DNA from: Callaeas wilsoni
Lineage: Eukaryota; Chordata; Aves; Passeriformes; Callaeidae
DNA length: 64,000 nucleotides
Direction of reading: 5' to 3'
Assembly: GCA_013398955.1 (NCBI GenBank)
Contig: VWPU01003186.1
Location: 62,001 to 126,000 of the forward strand
The notes under the pieces were generated by a model. That model was not told the DNA's origin, did not search any database, and saw nothing but the letters and a program-made list of their open reading frames with translations. Position 1 is the stretch's first letter. The number at the start of each line of letters is the position of its first letter. The position numbers were made by a program, and so were the translations under genes. This document shows, in pieces, positions 26,881-39,413 of this stretch.

Positions 26881-28884
26881 TTCTGAAATCTGTTTGCATG
26901 CCTGTGGTCAGTCCTGCAAAGCCTACCTAGGCTGACCACATACTCAAAAATGGATAGCTGTTTTTCTGTAGCTGTTAAAAGCAGTGTGTTCCTCCTCAAA
27001 GTTAAATACTTTGTCAGCTTCTGTGACTGGTCTTCAGAGAAATTCTCTTCTCTTCAGTGTCCCAGTAGCGATTTGGGTAACTCCAAGTCTCAGGATATAG
27101 ACACTCATAGTCACTATAGTAGTTTACATGTAATCAAAGGCTGGGTATGCTAGACTATGCACAGGTAAGACTAGTTGGACAAACCTTAAACTGAAACAAA
27201 CTTGGGAGTGCACAAGGTAATGTTTCCTCACAGCACCAAATCAGAAAACAACACACTGCATGTAATTTGTCAGAGTTTTTTGGGGCTACAGGTATTTGAC
27301 TTCCTTTGAAAAAGTGTAGGTGCCACTCACACACAGTAGCACTGTGTAATAGATGAAGGTGCTTTGTATTTTTATGTGCTTCTAGAATCCACTTTCGATG
27401 CTGGTAGATGATAGGCAAACATTCCTGATCCATGACCTTTTATAAATATGTTGTGGAAATGGATGACTGTCAATCCCAACAGCCACTCAGTTTCTTTAAG
27501 AACAAGTAAGAATCAATTTCTTCACCAAGAGGCAGGAATTTGTTGTAGAGATAAATGGCTGAGTTTCAAAAACATGAGCAAATCCTTTAACCCTGCCTAT
27601 GTCCTTATCAAGGCCCGAAGACTGAAGTGTTTGTTGCACTCACAATGTGTGGAGGATCTCTTTGCTGCCTCTATGTTCAGTGCCAAGTATGAGTATGATT
27701 TAAAAATGCAAAAACATTATATGCCTGCCCGTGCAAAGAAACAGCAATGAAATCTGGTCCCCCCAAGAAGTTCTATGTCACTTAACAGTAAATGTGAACA
27801 CTTAAAATAAGCAGGTTCCAATAAGGTAGTGTCCAGCATTATTAAACTTATGTCTGTCCTGCCTCTGCATTAACAAGTTAACAGTGATCATTGTATCATA
27901 CAGGTATGTGGAAGCTGTTCCATCAATACTGACAGCAGCAACTTCCTGCTACTTTGCTAAAATAAACATTGACAAAATAACTTATTTTTATGTAGTGTTT
28001 ACTGCCAGCTTCTCTTCTGCATGCCCAGGTTCTCTGCTGTGATTTTGTGGATATTCACAACAGTAGTCGACTTTACCTTGAGGATTTTTATTTGCTGTAC
28101 ATTTCTGTATTGATGAATTATTTCTCATCTATCATACTTTGTATGCCACCTGCTGTACAGCTGGGGCAGTAATCTCTGTGTTCCAGTTGCACCTCTACTG
28201 CCATTGTTGAGAATTATACTAGCAACAGGTCTGTCTTTTTTTAATGTCAGGAATTCTAGTACATGGTCTTTCCACACATATACCCCCTGCCCCAAACTTG
28301 CCTGAAATAATTTAATCTGCTATATTGCCAAAATAGCACACACCAGATGTCAAAACCATAATGTATTTTCTTTGTCCATGTAAAAAAAAGCTTATAGCAT
28401 ACAGCTACCCTATTAGGTTTCACAAAAATGTGGGATACCCCAATATGCCATTTACACATGAACAAGTTTTTTTGCCTTTTACAGCACAAGATCAATGCCG
28501 AAGTTAAGACTGATTGGCATGCCGCCAGCCCTTGGAATTTATTTCTTTGGGCAGGAGGCTTGTACAATTCATGGAAAAGATTAAAACCTGTAATTCTGGA
28601 CACCTTTTCAACAGAGCCCAATACCTGAAAGATGTTGGAAATGGGCTAAAAAAAATACTTTTCTGCAAGTAGCAGAAAAGGCCCCTTGCACCTCCTGCCA
28701 GGATGGTGCTACCCAGGGCATGGCGCCTGCAGGCAACCTGCTCCTGTGGGGCTGTAACTGCTTCCATAGTTCAGTACAAGGACAACGTGGGCAACAGCCA
28801 GGCAACGTAAAGTCCTTGGTACCATTTCTGTTGCACGTGCTGCTGTTAAACCAAACTTTCTCCATGGGAAAAGCCTTTAGGTCA

Positions 28885-29195
28885 GGCATATACAGCACTG
28901 GTGTGCAGTTGTGGGCATGGCCTCAGCAAGTCTTGGCTGGATGGCTGACTGGAGAGGCTGAAGGAGCAGGGTTCATTCACCCCAGAGAAGAGGCTGATTT
29001 GCAAATAGCAAATGCACTATGTCCAGAGGGAGGGTATAGACAAGACAGAACCAGGCTCTCCTCAGAGAGGCACGAGGAAGATGCAAGAGGCAACAGCCAT
29101 GACTTAGAAAAAGGGAAATGCAGGACCAAGCATGGGGTTGGACTAGATACTTCCAGAGTTCCTTTCCATTCTAGATCCTTCTGTGATTCTTGGGT
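28885..29195 (+). mobile_element. CR1 LINE 3' fragment
   Basis: Sense CR1: 'accaggctctcctcagagag', 'gcaagaggcaacagccatga', 'ggggttggactagatacttc' and the terminus 'ttctgtgattctt'. Confidence 0.82.
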
Positions 29196-31934
29196 TTTTG
29201 CTTTGATGGCGACAAAACCAAAATACTGGCAGGAAAACCTCAATTATTAATAGAACTATGGAGACCGGGCCTGCTAGCAATACAAGCTGGAAATGAGAAA
29301 ATTTCCTCAAGAAGCTGCTAGGTCTCACAGCAGAGCTTAAGACCATAGCAAAATGTAGCAAAAATTCCTATCCCCGTCTTTTAAACAAGTAGAGCAGTCC
29401 TGAACATCTTTCCCATGCAGAGATGGACTGAAGAAATAATTCCTTTTTCTCTTGTCCATTGTCATTGTCAGAAACCTACATCTTGCCATGTACAACTTGG
29501 CTCTGTGTTCATCTGCATCTTTTGTCCTCTCCAGCTTTGGAACTGGCAATACAAATCTGCACAAGTGATCTTTCTCATGACCTCAGTTCCCCAGGTCTCT
29601 TCTGCCTTCTAACATTACTTTCTGTATGACCGACAACACTTTCAAAAATAAAAAGAGGAGAGGGGAGCTGTGGAGAATCCCCCCTCTGCCTTGGGACAGC
29701 ACAGGGAAAGGGTCACATGGGATATTTTTAGAACAGAATCCAATGGCAGTGATGTGAGGAAGGCACAGAGAAAAACACAGCTGTGAAACCTAACACTTGG
29801 CCTCATGTGTACTGAGAGCAAGAACAGCAGAGAAACAAATTGAGGAGACACAGCAGAAGACAAGAGTGAGGAGAAGGTATGTGAGGATAACAAGGGAATG
29901 GTAAAAAGAGTAAGTGACAACAAGGTAATGAACACCTGGGAAACAAATATCTAAAAGAGATTATTGGAAATGGAAGGAAAAAAACCAAACAAACAAGGAG
30001 CCAGGAGCAGAAAAAAAAATAAAGTGGCCACAGTATATAAACAGACACAGATACTACAATCATGGAAGGGATTTAAGGACAAGAAGTGGTCAGTTGAGTC
30101 ATCAGCCCTCTCGTGTAGATGATTTGTGACCTTGAAGGCTAAGCAGCAGCTACCTCATCTACCATCTCTCCTCATCCCAAGATATACAGGCTTCATAAGT
30201 GACTTCGCCTGTGGATAGTGACACTGCAGTAGATTTTCTAAAACAGAGAAAATAGCAGTCATTCCTACAGTCTTTGGAGCCATGCAATGACCTACTGTCT
30301 CTTGGTGACTACCAACCAGCATGCCTAGAGAGCAGTGGTTGCTTGATGTTCAACATTAGCTGAGAAGTGTTCTCTGCTTCTGTTCACTCACTAAACAAGA
30401 AAAAACTAACATGACTGAGTACATGGAGTGAACAGATGTAATGCTGATACTTGAGAGGAGCCTGCTCCTAAAGATAGCATTTTAAGGTGTAAATTGCTAA
30501 GATACTCAAGTCCTGAGTGTCTGGCAACAACACTTGAGGCAACAACATCCAGAAGTACAGTCCCTTTTTCACTTGCTACATAATCCTTATAAATGTTCTT
30601 AATTTTGCTGGTTTTGAGAAATAATTTATCTTCAGTTGAGATTAGTGATTCAGTGCCTTCTTAGCACTAATGCCTGGATTAGATCCAGCAACTAGCTCCT
30701 CCAGTAACTAGCTGCTACTCTGCCTATGATCCCTAAGGATTCGGGTATATATCATCATTCTCAAAGAATTCCTAACTTTAGAGTCATCTCTAATGAAACA
30801 AGTCATAGCATGGCTGCCCCTTTATCATAAAGCTTATCAAGGATGGGGGTGACTTAAATTCAACAAAGAACTAGTCATTTGGGGTTTACCTATGCAGGTA
30901 CCAAATACTCAAGGAATCAAACAGATATAATTCATTACATAATCCTGTCCTGTCCAGAAGCCTAGAAGAACATTCAGTGGCAAATATTTGGGATAAATTT
31001 ATGAATAAATTAATATAATGAAATACATTGTACTTCTTTCTCTCACAAATAGCTCTTTAGTAATGGACAAATATTTTGTCAAAGATTTGCCTTCGCTCAA
31101 GTTATACAAATCATGCTCTTTGAACTCAAGAAATCTGGTGCTATTTGTGTCTTCCTGCAAGCATTCACGAAAACTTTCATTGGTCTATTTACTCTGATTA
31201 GTCTAGTTCTACACTAAGAACCTAAAACTGAAAATTGTAGAGATTCATGAGTTTGTTCTAGTTGCAGAAGAAATTTTATCCAAGTAGCATACTCGCTACT
31301 CCTGCATCTTATGCTGTCTCATGCTCTCTTCTTTACCACTGCTTTGTTTGGGTTTGTAGTATTTCCTTACAGTTCAGTACTTCATGCAATCATTACTTGT
31401 TTGTTTATGGTGCTAAAAGGTCATGGCAATCCCTTTATGTCCTCTATTAGGCTCAGTCTTGATGCTTTACTGTTGATGCTACTCACTCCTGACACTAAGG
31501 ATGCTTCTTTTTTATATTTGAATGCAGAAAGTCAGGCCAAGAGAGATGAAATACATCCTAATCCTTCCAGTGTAGGGATTGGCTCCTTCAGCTATGTTAA
31601 TACTTGATATGTGATAAATAGCATTCTTAATAACCACTGTTGAGTTGAAGGCATGTGCTTGTGATGTGCCTATGTGGAACACTAAGAAATTTACATTCAT
31701 TATGTAAGTCTGGATTTGAAATCAAGATTTCAGTCAGAAAGGACTATATAGTCACACAAAAGATCATACAGTCTTCATTCATCTGTAAGGTACTCTGTCA
31801 TACACACAAGTAGTGCTCAGCAGCAGAAAATTTTTGACTGAAAGCCACTCTCCAGTTCTTCACCTCAGCTTACTGCTCCCAAAGACAAACGTACCTTCTC
31901 CTTACTAAGCTAGGTGCTCTAGAAACAGAAACTA

Positions 31935-32025
31935 GAAAGTGTGGCAATGGCCTGCATCCAAATACCTATAAAACAAAGCAGTGCAAGACCCTGCTCGGAT
32001 GTGCTCAAGAGATGCCAGAGAGCAA
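31935..32025 (+). repeat. Diverged local duplication, copy 1
   Basis: Shares 'gcatccaaa-acctataaa', 'gcaaagcag-gcaagaccc' and 'agagcaacatg' with copy 2 at about 32395-32485, at roughly 80% identity over about 90 bp. Confidence 0.75.
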
Positions 32026-32394
32026 CATGTAAAAAAGTCACCATCTTTCTTTGCAGTAGCTCAAAGAAGATGAGATTTCACTTTTCCCTCAGAGAGGAAA
32101 CTCCCCAGCGGGGTCTTCTTACTCTCTAAACACTGCTACCAAAACTTTGCATGCTCAGGTAGAAACAGGCCACTACTCATTTTTAAAGGCTGGGATTTAA
32201 TTCATGCTGTTCCTTAGGCAGTCTGGACTGCATGATGCTAATTCTCACTTCAGGGACCAAAGCAAGAGGCTTTTTAGACACAGGATCAACTGCTACCTCC
32301 ACTTGTCCAGTGAAGTGTGAGGACTCATAGACATGCAATGAATGTTAGTTCTGCCAGTCGGCAGTAACTCTTCAAAATAGCTAAAGCAGAAAGA

Positions 32395-32485
32395 GGCTCA
32401 ACAGTCCGCATCCAAACACCTATAAAGCAAAGCAGGGCAAGACCCCACTGGGATGTTCCCAAAGGATGCTATAGAGCAACATGCT
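32395..32485 (+). repeat. Diverged local duplication, copy 2
   Basis: Partner of the block at 31935-32025, same orientation, about 0.46 kb downstream. Confidence 0.75.
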
Positions 32486-32924
32486 CCATGTTCTCACAGC
32501 ACCTGTAAACACCGCTATGGCAGAATCCTAATCACATATTCTGGGAGCTGTAACAAAGGGCAGGGAATGGTTTCAGTGCCTTATCTGTGCTTCTCTTGAA
32601 AAGAGACACCCATTCACAACCAGCAGTTGCATTTCTGCGCAGCTCTGCAAACTCAGCTCTGACTCACTCCAGCATTTTTTAACCTGTCTGGTGATGTAAA
32701 TTCTTCACCCATGGGAATTAGGAATTCAAGGAGAATATGGCCACATTCTCTCTTGAAGGAAGCCACTACTGGAGCATGTGCTCAGGCAGATCTCTCAGAG
32801 AGTTTGTCTAATGCAAACAGGGAAGGATATTTGTGGGCAAAGAAAGCGTTCAGCCCCTTAAGCAGAGGAGGGAAACCAGCTCTCATGTAGGAAACATTCT
32901 GCTCTGCTGCAGGTATCATACTCA

Positions 32925-32991
32925 CCAGCGTTTCTTGGTATCGGAACGCTTTCGTTGGAGAGGCATCCCCAGTCATCCCCAGAGACAATGT
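32925..32991 (-). other. Orphan exon-like segment
   Basis: On the minus strand an acceptor ACTCCACAG (ending about 32992) is followed by roughly 67 nt with several CpGs and then a strong donor CTG|GTGAGTATG. Two of its frames are open. I cannot match it to a known protein. It could be a 5' exon of an alternative CLCN1 transcript, a lncRNA exon or chance. Confidence 0.25.
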
Positions 32992-33669
32992 CCTGTGGAG
33001 TAGGGTTGTTCAGGGCAGTGTCCTCCCGTCTGCCCTCCCCAGCAAAACCATGGAGTGAAACAGGCGCAAGGCTTCTGCTAAAATCCCTCAGAGCCCCCTG
33101 AGAGAGAAGGTTACTGGTGAGGGAAAGACAGAGAGGGAGAGTGTAACCAGAGACTCCCTGCCCCCTCCCGTTCTGTCTGCTTCCCTGCTTTAATCTCTCT
33201 CTGCTGTCCTGGCAATGGGACAGCTCAGTAAATTAACAGGAGGTAACATTTCCTCCTCCTCTCTCAGGCAGTGTCATTCTTCACTCCATTTGGAAAGGGT
33301 GGGGAACCACAGAAAGAATGGGTACTGATGGCAGAGAGAGAATAAGGAAGAAAAGGATGGAAATGACAAATTACCAAAATCAGAGACAAGAGAACTATCC
33401 TGCAACTTGAGGAGGATTATTCCCACTACCTGTTTCAGGGGCAATTTTGTGAAGTGTCAGCATCTGAGAGGGCAGGTTCTCTCGCAGGCCTTGGAAGACA
33501 ATTCCTCATATATTCCTCATACTGTTATGCCTTACTCACATTTAACATGATTTTTCTTCAAGCACACCCACTATTGCTGGTTACCTCACCACAAACAGCC
33601 TTCCTCGCAGTCTTTGTACCTTCATGAACCTGCCTCCACTGGCACAACTAACACTCAGTACGTTTTACA

Positions 33670-33935
33670 TCCAGAATCACAGAATGGTTGATGCTGGAAG
33701 GGAGCTCTGGAAGTCATCTGGCCCAGCTTCCCTGCTCAACCAGGGCCTGCTAGAGCCAGTTGCTCAGGATCATATTCAGATGGCTTTTGAGTACCTCCAA
33801 GCGTGGAGACTCTGCATCCTCTGGGCAACTTCCTCCAGTTCTCAGGCACCCTCATGGTAAAAAAGGGGTTTGTGATGTTCAGATGGAGCCTCCTGGGTTT
33901 CAGTTTGTGCCTTAACCAAACTTCTTACACCTAAA
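33670..33935 (-). mobile_element. CR1 LINE 3' fragment
   Basis: Antisense CR1 starting 'agaatcacagaatggttgat', then 'gaagtcatctggcccagctt', 'tcctctgggcaacttcctcc', 'tcagtttgtgcc'. Confidence 0.88.
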
Positions 33936-36900
33936 ACCAGTTAAAGCTGCTCAACAGCATAGTCAGGAAGGGTTTGTGGGCCGTTGAGGATCCTGGAGCA
34001 TCTGTAGGGGTGCAAAGTAGGGAGGTCCTGCCTCCTGCCCTTTTGTGTGTCCTGGGTCTTTGCCACAAGAAAAGCAAGGAGGAACTAGTAGTGTAGACAG
34101 GATGAAATCAGGGTGGTGCTGTGGGTTACTGCCATGAGAAATAGAGCACTGAGCAGCTGTGGCAACAGCTACGTCCTCAGCTGAGTCACAGCTACTGTCT
34201 GCTGTACCCTGAGGCAGCAGCAAGCACAGAAGTTTGTGGGGAATGGAGCAGATAATATAGGCCACAGTTCTTTTCACAGACAACTGCTCTAATTTTTTTT
34301 TTTTTAATCATCTGCTATCTGTAAAGCTTTTCATTGAGGGAAAAAGAAAAATTCTAAATCTAGGAAAGCAGTTACTTAGAGCAACATCATCGCTTCCTAA
34401 GCTGTTCCTCCCACTAAATAAAAACGAGTTATGTAAGAGCACGTGAAAGGTGAAAGTGTTGCCTTTATTAAGGTTATCCAGTCAAGGAGCTTTTCAATGC
34501 AGAAGATGAGAAGCCAGAAATAAAACTACTCAGAACTCAGACACAATGGGGAGCAGAGATCATGAAAAAGACCAAATGTCTACAGTCACTATTTGACAGG
34601 CCATTAAGAAAGTACATTCACAGCTTTGGAGAGGGTCAGCCTGGAATTTTTAACTATTACTAAGTGGGAAACGAGGAATGTAAGGATTTGAACCAGGTCT
34701 GTGGGACTATGCAAAACTTGTTAAGAAAGATGGTTGCGGAGGAATAAAGAGAGAAATAGATGGAAAAGGACAGATTTCATGAAAACCAAGGCTGGTCAGT
34801 GTCTGTCCTATCTTCATATTAAATGCTTTCTCAACTATCTTTCCATGAAATCTCATTATCCCATGTACATGAGTGCTGTAAGCAGCTGGTGAGACTGGCA
34901 TGAGTGAATTTGGGTCGGCAGCTGCAGTCAGATTAGGGTTCTGGGGACAGGAACTGAAGCAAGTGGGGTCTCAGCAACATTAGCTGGAGCAGCCTTAGCT
35001 CTCTGGACCAACTCAGTGGGTGCCTGGAGTGCTAGGGTTCAGACCGGTGTGAGGGGACCTGGCACTAGGAGCTGGTCACACCAGGGGTGTTGGCACCCCA
35101 GGTTTGTGGTCTTAGCAACAGGAGTGGAGGCTGTCTACTGCAGCCTCTGTGATGGGACCAGCACATGTCCAGGGTGCAGCTGCTAAGGCATGGAGCCCAG
35201 GGTTTCTGGGCTGGGCAAGAGGAATAACCGAGCCAGACTTGTAAGAGGCAGTGGCAGTTTATAAATTCCTTAAGTGTTTATTTCTGTGTGAATCCATTTA
35301 GAAAATTTAAGCCTATGCTCAGTCTGAGCTTTTCCTCTCACCCCTTAAGTCACTTTACAAGTGCCTGAATACCAACAGCTAGTAAGTTTGTGTTTTTCTT
35401 TACCACCTGTACCTAACAAATCCAAATCCAAGTACTTTAGCAATACAGTGTGAACCTTACCTTTGCCAAAGCATGGTTTCTATGGCAGGCGTTACTGTTG
35501 CTCCTTCTTTTTGCAGCTGCAAATAAAAACTTTTAGGACTGCCAAAGGAAAATTAAAATTTAAAGAAAAAGTCAGCCTAAACCACAGCATTCCAGCTACT
35601 TTTCTATGAGAAATCTGAGTGTGACTCCGCACTCCTTGAAAGATGTAGTAAATTACACAGATGTCATCTTAAGAATTTGTGCATGCAGGCAAAACAGTTT
35701 GTGCAAAAATACAGTCCGAAGACCAAGTTATACATAGCAGTTCCCATAAACAAGTAACACATGCAGATGAATGGAAACAAAAAAAAAAATCAAACTTTAA
35801 CAGAAAAGAATTCTGTGAGAAGTGGCAAAATCAGCAACAGCAGGCCAAATTGCACTGAGTAGGATACAGCACTCATTCCTAGTGAAACAGACTCACCAAG
35901 GCTGCTGATCCTGTGACAACAGTTGATTGTAACTTCTCTGGAGATTTCCATTTCATTCCCTTCCTTTTAAAGAAACTGTTCTCTGTATGCATATGCAGAT
36001 GACATAATCTATTACATAACAGTATGTTCTTGCATTTCCTTCTCCTAACTCAATAATTTAGCATTGTGATGTAGTGAAGAATTCTCATACCCTGAGGGGT
36101 AAGAACAGCTTATACAACACAGGTACAGTGCATGTTAGGAGTCTCAGCTTGGCATAAATTTTATAAGATGTTTTATAGCTGTTTAGCCAAACCTTTTGAT
36201 GTTTTGGAAGCATATGCTCTCTTTCAATACCATTCTGTACATGCTAATTTTTAAGGGGGCCAGTGACTATTTTTACAAAATCAAATCCTTTGACTATCTA
36301 TTAGTAATCATAAATAGGGAAACAAAATCATTTTAGAACTAAAATTGTATTAATTTACTGAACTGTTCTGTTAATAAATATGATTCTCATGCAACTCAAG
36401 ATTTTTAAAATACATTGTCTACATCGGGTTCACTGTTTTCACTCCTCATCTCAAATAAAACTCTTGACCTTATTCTTCTGTTTTCCAGACATAATGTGAA
36501 CCAGTTAACATCGCCCTGCTATGCCAGCTACTAAAAAAATTCCTTAAACTATGCTAGTAGCTCAAAACTTACTTATGAAAATGCAAACATCTTGTTTACT
36601 TCATCTTCTGGCCTACTAGAATCACTTTCTGCACAGGTAGGTGTTGGTAATTCCAGTGCTAATATCATTACTAGATTTCCTGTATCAGAATTTGGTATTT
36701 TTAATAAACCAATGTACTCTTTCACTAGAAAGAGATCTCAGAAGACAGGAAACACCTCTTTGAGGTGTCATAAATGAAACAGGGCAAATGGCAACCTCTA
36801 GTGGATCTGGATGCTGGGGATTATTTTTAGAACTAACAGTAACAGAGCTTCTACCTTCTTATTTCACACTAATTGACTTTCTCCCAGGTGCATTACTTTG

Positions 36901-37512
36901 ATCTCAGCTTCCTTGCCCAGCAGTAAGATCATGGCTCATTTCTGAAGGTGGAACATAAAGTTCTGTTGGTTCTGTGTTGTTCAACTGCTCCCATTTACAA
37001 GACTTGGGCATTATGCATCAAGCCTCTAAGCATTCCCTGGCACTCCTTCCCATGCAGCTCTTTGATCCCCTGGACCTTCTTCCACTCCTAGAATCTTTCT
37101 GACAGCTGGTATCTTCACTTTTCAGTCTCTTCCTCCTTCCGAGACTCTTTTTTTCCAGGAGCCCTTCATTTTGACACCAACTTTTCCTTCAAAAACACCA
37201 AGCCCAAAATTTTCCCAATGTAAGTATTTCATGTGCTGAAGCACAACATCAGCCTCCTACTTGGTGGTTCTGCCTCTTATCTCTTTATTAACGTATCAGC
37301 CTCTGCTTGGCCCAGGCGTTATCAAAATTCACAAGCAGTTCACAGTGGTTGCAGCTGTAAGTAGCAGGTTTCTGCCTGAGAGTTCAAAACCCCCTCTGGG
37401 ATGTGCTATCTCAAGAAATTACACAAAATTCTCTTAATGTAAAACCTCCGTTTCTGCAGAGGTCTGTCTCTCCAAATGGAAGACACTGCACATATTAATC
37501 AAACAAAAATTC

Positions 37513-37518
37513 TTTATT
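37513..37518 (-). terminator. CASP2: Poly(A) signal AATAAA, probable CASP2 distal site
   Basis: AATAAA on the minus strand followed by GAATTTTTGTTTG, a U/GU-rich downstream element. The distance from the stop is 1.76 kb. Confidence 0.5.
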
Positions 37519-39136
37519 TTGACACCTCAAGGCAGTAAAATACAAGTATACAAAAAGATATACAAAAGTGGCAGTGATAATGCGACTTGATGCAATCCTA
37601 CAGAAATTTAATCCATCAGAATGGACTGCCTCATCAATAAACCTATCTGTAAAATATTGCACCATTTTGTAGAGGGAGCACTCAGGAAGACAGTGTTTAT
37701 ACTCCAGGGAGGTACAGGAGCCCCTAAACTGGTATATTAAACTTCAGAGTAAGGCACCAATTGGCAAGTATGATTCTTGTTCTGTTCATCACATTGTGTG
37801 TAGGATAAATGCAAGATACGTGTTAATGCTGCACCTTTGTCAGCTGGAGGAAACACGGCCTTCATTTTCTAGGCAGAATAATAAAAAGAGCACATGCCTA
37901 GTTTTCCGGCCTCCCTCCATATCCCTTTGTGCTTCCTATTCATAATTCTATCCTGAAAAACTTATTTTAATAGCCATACTTACATTTAAAAAAAGTCAGG
38001 AACTATGTCAACTTAGTAATACAAAATGGAGAAGATTGAGACTGACGTGAGCAGCCTGTAGTCCACATGTAATCCAGTATCTCAGGATTTAGGCTCTACC
38101 ACAAAAAGAGAACAATGCCCATCTCCCACGTCACATCGAATGGGAGTAACTGCAGTTGGACACAGCAAGACACAAATTACAGCATGAAGAGACTGCAGGA
38201 AATTTCCAAAAGAAGTGATAGATTATGCTTTTAAATGATCATGGCTTAAGAAAGGAAACTCACAGAACAGGATAATAATGTAAAACTCTTCCCTGTCATT
38301 TAACAGGGAAATAAACTGCAGTGATAAATAATCCAAGCAACACGCTTAGACTGTAAAGAGCTGCCTTGAATATTTTTGTTAATTAAAAAGACAAAAGATC
38401 CTCTTGTACAAGACCGTAGAGTTTCAGGGCTTCAGTTGTACAGTGCAATTTATAGACTCCTGAGAAGCTGGTGGACTGAATGTCTATTGTGACATATAAG
38501 TACTATGGCAAACAAATTCCTCAAAAGGTATATTCCGTTCAGTTGCTCACTCTTGGGACTAAGGGGAGTTAATCCAGAATTTCCAGATTCAAAACTATTT
38601 CTGAGGCATTTAATGCAGGCGTATTTGCCCGGGTCTCTCTATGTTTTGCTGACAACTGGGATGTCTTGTAGTTCTCTTGATAACTTGGCTATAGAAGGAA
38701 TGTAGGAAAATAGACTTTTAAGTGATCAAAATGGAAAGTGTTGCGTACTGAGAACAACCACCTTCCATTTTAGAGAGGGGGAGGATTCTCCTTCACAAGG
38801 AGCCCTTTTCTAATGTGCACAGGAGTCGATTGTCCTGTATGAAGAACCATGCAGAAAGTATTTAAAATTTTAAAAGTACAAGCATAAGATAAGTAGTATA
38901 TTTTGACTGATTTTCCTTTCAGAAAGGCTTAAGTTAAAAATTGTACAAGTAGTCCCTTTCCATCTTCACGTTCACTTTGTTTACAAATGTCCTTATGTCT
39001 CCTTCCAAAGGATGTTCCCACTTCTTTCCAGTTCCAATGCTGATCCTCTTTCCATCACTTTCTATACATACAGAGCCAATTGGGATATTAGAATTTTAAA
39101 CCCTGAACTGAGTCAGATTACAAGGAGAGTTGCCAG

Positions 39137-39142
39137 TTTATT
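39137..39142 (-). terminator. CASP2: Poly(A) signal AATAAA, possible CASP2 proximal site
   Basis: AATAAA on the minus strand about 140 nt after the CASP2 stop; the downstream element is weak. Confidence 0.3.
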
Positions 39143-39278
39143 TTAGAAAAAGACATAAAGAATTAGACTGGCATTCCTTGCTTGCACATCTGATGTCACA
39201 GCTCACAAGAGTGAAAACAGATATCCACAGACAAAGTTCAGCTTTGGCAGTATCTCTCTTCAAACAGAACTGGCACGG

Positions 39279-39413
39279 TTATTTTCCTGGTAGATAGCCA
39301 GGAAACAGGTAAAGGTCCCGACAGAGTGTGCTACAATATTCCGACATTTCCTTGCAGCGGTGAAATTCGGTGCCTGGGGCATAACCTTCTCGTTGCTTGA
39401 TTTGCCTATTCAC
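39279..39413 (-). CDS. CASP2: CASP2 coding exon 10 (C-terminus and stop)
   Basis: 44 codons plus [23 protein letters not shown] then [20 protein letters not shown] and LPGK. Acceptor CACATCTAG. Human ends [23 protein letters not shown]. Confidence 0.96.
   Translation of the reverse strand: MNRQIKQREGYAPGTEFHRCKEMSEYCSTLCRDLYLFPGYLPGK

Larger units (their letters stand above)
13945..37490. other. Intergenic region between CASP2 and CLCN1
   Basis: About 23.5 kb without a recognisable gene. It contains CR1 fragments (24.67, 25.1-26.88, 28.89 and 33.67 kb), purine-rich plus-strand stretches (17.7-18.9 and 29.64-30.08 kb), a 29-bp perfect tandem duplication (18914-18971), a diverged duplicated block (31.94/32.39 kb), a poly-T run (about 34293-34306) and a GC-richer patch at 34.9-35.23 kb. 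Open frames in it are short, overlap on both strands and match nothing I know. One exon-like segment at 32.92-32.99 kb is listed separately. Confidence 0.65.
37490..39278 (-). other. CASP2: CASP2 3' untranslated region (probable)
   Basis: From the TAA to the best poly(A) signal on the minus strand, AATAAA at 37513-37518, followed within 30 nt by a T-rich stretch. A closer AATAAA (39137-39142) could give a UTR of about 0.15 kb. No coding sequence or CR1 copy is visible here. Confidence 0.5.

Noticed and set aside
29642..30063. Leu/Ser/Cys-rich minus-strand frames looking like membrane segments
   Set aside because: They come from the purine-skewed plus strand and have no conserved motif.
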